Assembly (NCBI GenBank): GCA_002084865.1
Contig: NBMG01000049.1
Coordinates: forward strand, 1 to 5,335
Origin: Candidatus Atribacteria bacterium 4572_76
GTDB lineage: Bacteria; Atribacterota; Phoenicimicrobiia; Phoenicimicrobiales; Phoenicimicrobiaceae
DNA length: 5,335 nt
Direction: 5' to 3'
A program made the translations under genes and the position numbers. Each line of letters begins with the position of its first letter. The first letter of the stretch is position 1. Under the pieces are notes generated by a model. The model ran no database searches and had not been told where the DNA came from. It saw nothing but the letters and a program-made list of their open reading frames with translations. Positions 4,335-5,335 of the stretch are shown here, piece after piece.

Positions 4335-5335
4335 ATGAAACTTAAAAAATTGCTGATTGCAATGTGTGTTGTATTAATGATATCGATGATACTTGGAATA
4401 GGCGTATATGCTTGCATGGATGTAATGGTGGGAAAAGGTGCAACAGTGGACGGGTCGGTGATTACTTCTCATACAGTGGATGGTTGGTATGATTCAGATT
4501 TGAATATTCGTGTGGTTCCCGGACAGAAATTTCCAAAAGGAACCATGGTTGATGTTTACTGGGGTTTGGTTAGAGAAGAGTTAAACCAACCTAAAAAGAT
4601 TGGTGAGATACCTCAGGTAGAGCAAACCTATACCTATTTCCATGATGCCTATTCTCATGGCAATGAACACCAGGTATTAATCGGAGAAACAACTATCGGG
4701 GCAAAAGAAGAGTTACTGACTTTCCTTGGTGAAAATGCCATCATGACTATCGAACAGTTAGAAGCATTTGCTCTGCAAAGAACAAAAACAGCCAGGGATG
4801 CTATAAAAGTCATGGGAGAATTGGCGGAAAAATACGGTTTTCTCGGTTCTTGTATTGAACAAGGAGAATGTCTGACGGTAACTGATCCGAATGAAGGCTG
4901 GGTTTTTGAGATTTTCCCGGTAGGCATAGGTTGGGAGCCCGATAGTGGAAAACCTGGAGCCGTTTGGGCAGCACAAAGAGTCCCGGATGATGAGATAGTC
5001 TGTGTACCTAATATTAGCAGAATCAGAGAAATTGATCTGAGTCAACCTGATTACTTTATGGCTTCAGAAAACTATATGCAGGAAGCTATTGATCGTGGTT
5101 GGTATGATCCAGCCAGCGGAAAACCTTTTATCTGGCAAGAAGCTTATACCCCAGCACTTGGTGGTTGGTCACTTTCGTCAGAGTGGGTGCGTATACGTTT
5201 ACATCTGGTTTATAGCTGGGCAGCTCCTTCCATGGAATGGGATCCTTATAAAGAAACCCAGACCTATCCTTTCTCCATTAAACCAGAACAGAAAGTTTCC
5301 GTTCAAGATGTAATAGAATTACAACGTTCCACTCT
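4335..5335 (+). CDS. Secreted C69-family dipeptidase (3' end cut off)
   Basis: The frame opens at ATG 4335 and runs without a stop off the window end, giving 333 complete codons; C69 dipeptidases are usually about 450-550 residues, so roughly a third is missing. The ribosome binding site is AAAGGAG (4319-4325), 9 bases upstream. Residues 1-26 form a signal peptide (MKLKKLL, then a hydrophobic core, ending VYA). The next residue is Cys27, followed by MDVMVGKGATVDGSVI (28-43), the signature of the N-terminal-nucleophile C69/PepD family, in which the exposed N-terminal cysteine attacks the peptide bond. Signal peptidase cutting after Ala26 would therefore secrete and activate the enzyme in one step. 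Other family-like stretches are SHGNEHQVLIGETT (107-120), TVTDPNEGWVFEI (181-193) and the Trp-rich region 256-302. The motif after the core reads SHTVDG (45-50), where other C69 members I recall have an Arg before the acidic pair, so this is a divergent subgroup. Likely role: release of amino acids from dipeptides outside the cell. A lipoprotein reading of Cys27 is less likely because Tyr25 spoils the lipobox. Confidence 0.88.
   Translation, partial: MKLKKLLIAMCVVLMISMILGIGVYACMDVMVGKGATVDGSVITSHTVDGWYDSDLNIRVVPGQKFPKGTMVDVYWGLVREELNQPKKIGEIPQVEQTYTYFHDAYSHGNEHQVLIGETTIGAKEELLTFLGENAIMTIEQLEAFALQRTKTARDAIKVMGELAEKYGFLGSCIEQGECLTVTDPNEGWVFEIFPVGIGWEPDSGKPGAVWAAQRVPDDEIVCVPNISRIREIDLSQPDYFMASENYMQEAIDRGWYDPASGKPFIWQEAYTPALGGWSLSSEWVRIRLHLVYSWAAPSMEWDPYKETQTYPFSIKPEQKVSVQDVIELQRST

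Noticed and set aside
4655..5045. Two overlapping minus-strand frames and a plus-strand frame at 5089-5313 over the dipeptidase
   Set aside because: All lie in other frames of the continuous C69 coding sequence, which has the family motifs and a signal peptide; none has a binding site or recognisable product.

Overview
The window looks like chromosomal DNA from a low-G+C Gram-positive anaerobe of the Clostridia type. The grounds are AT-rich intergenic DNA, near-perfect AGGAGG ribosome binding sites before every gene, a glycine riboswitch with an intrinsic terminator, and membrane or secreted proteins with short Gram-positive-style signals. I cannot name the genus. No rRNA, tRNA, CRISPR array or insertion sequence is visible.

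Layout. Positions 1-105 are an AT-rich promoter region. Positions about 106-386 hold a tandem glycine riboswitch: two aptamers, then a terminator that shares bases with the second aptamer. Positions 387-803 are gene-free but structured, with nested inverted repeats, a candidate second promoter and a purine-rich tract. Five same-strand genes follow, with no convincing terminator between them: a secreted protein of unknown function (804-1421, probably DUF6305-like), a TRAP large-permease-like transporter (1499-2785), a 54-residue two-helix membrane protein (2840-3004), a membrane-anchored zinc hydrolase of the AstE/aspartoacylase-M14 type (3028-4200), and a secreted C69-family dipeptidase (4335 to beyond the window end).

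How it may work together (inference). Three of the five products appear to act outside the membrane: a secreted protein, a zinc amidohydrolase tethered with its catalytic domain outward, and a secreted cysteine-nucleophile dipeptidase. The other two are membrane proteins, one a transporter. Under a glycine-sensing RNA, this suggests a unit that cleaves amino-acid conjugates or small peptides outside the cell and moves the product across the membrane. The riboswitch architecture predicts that glycine turns expression on. The substrate, the direction of transport and the job of the two unknown proteins cannot be read from the sequence.
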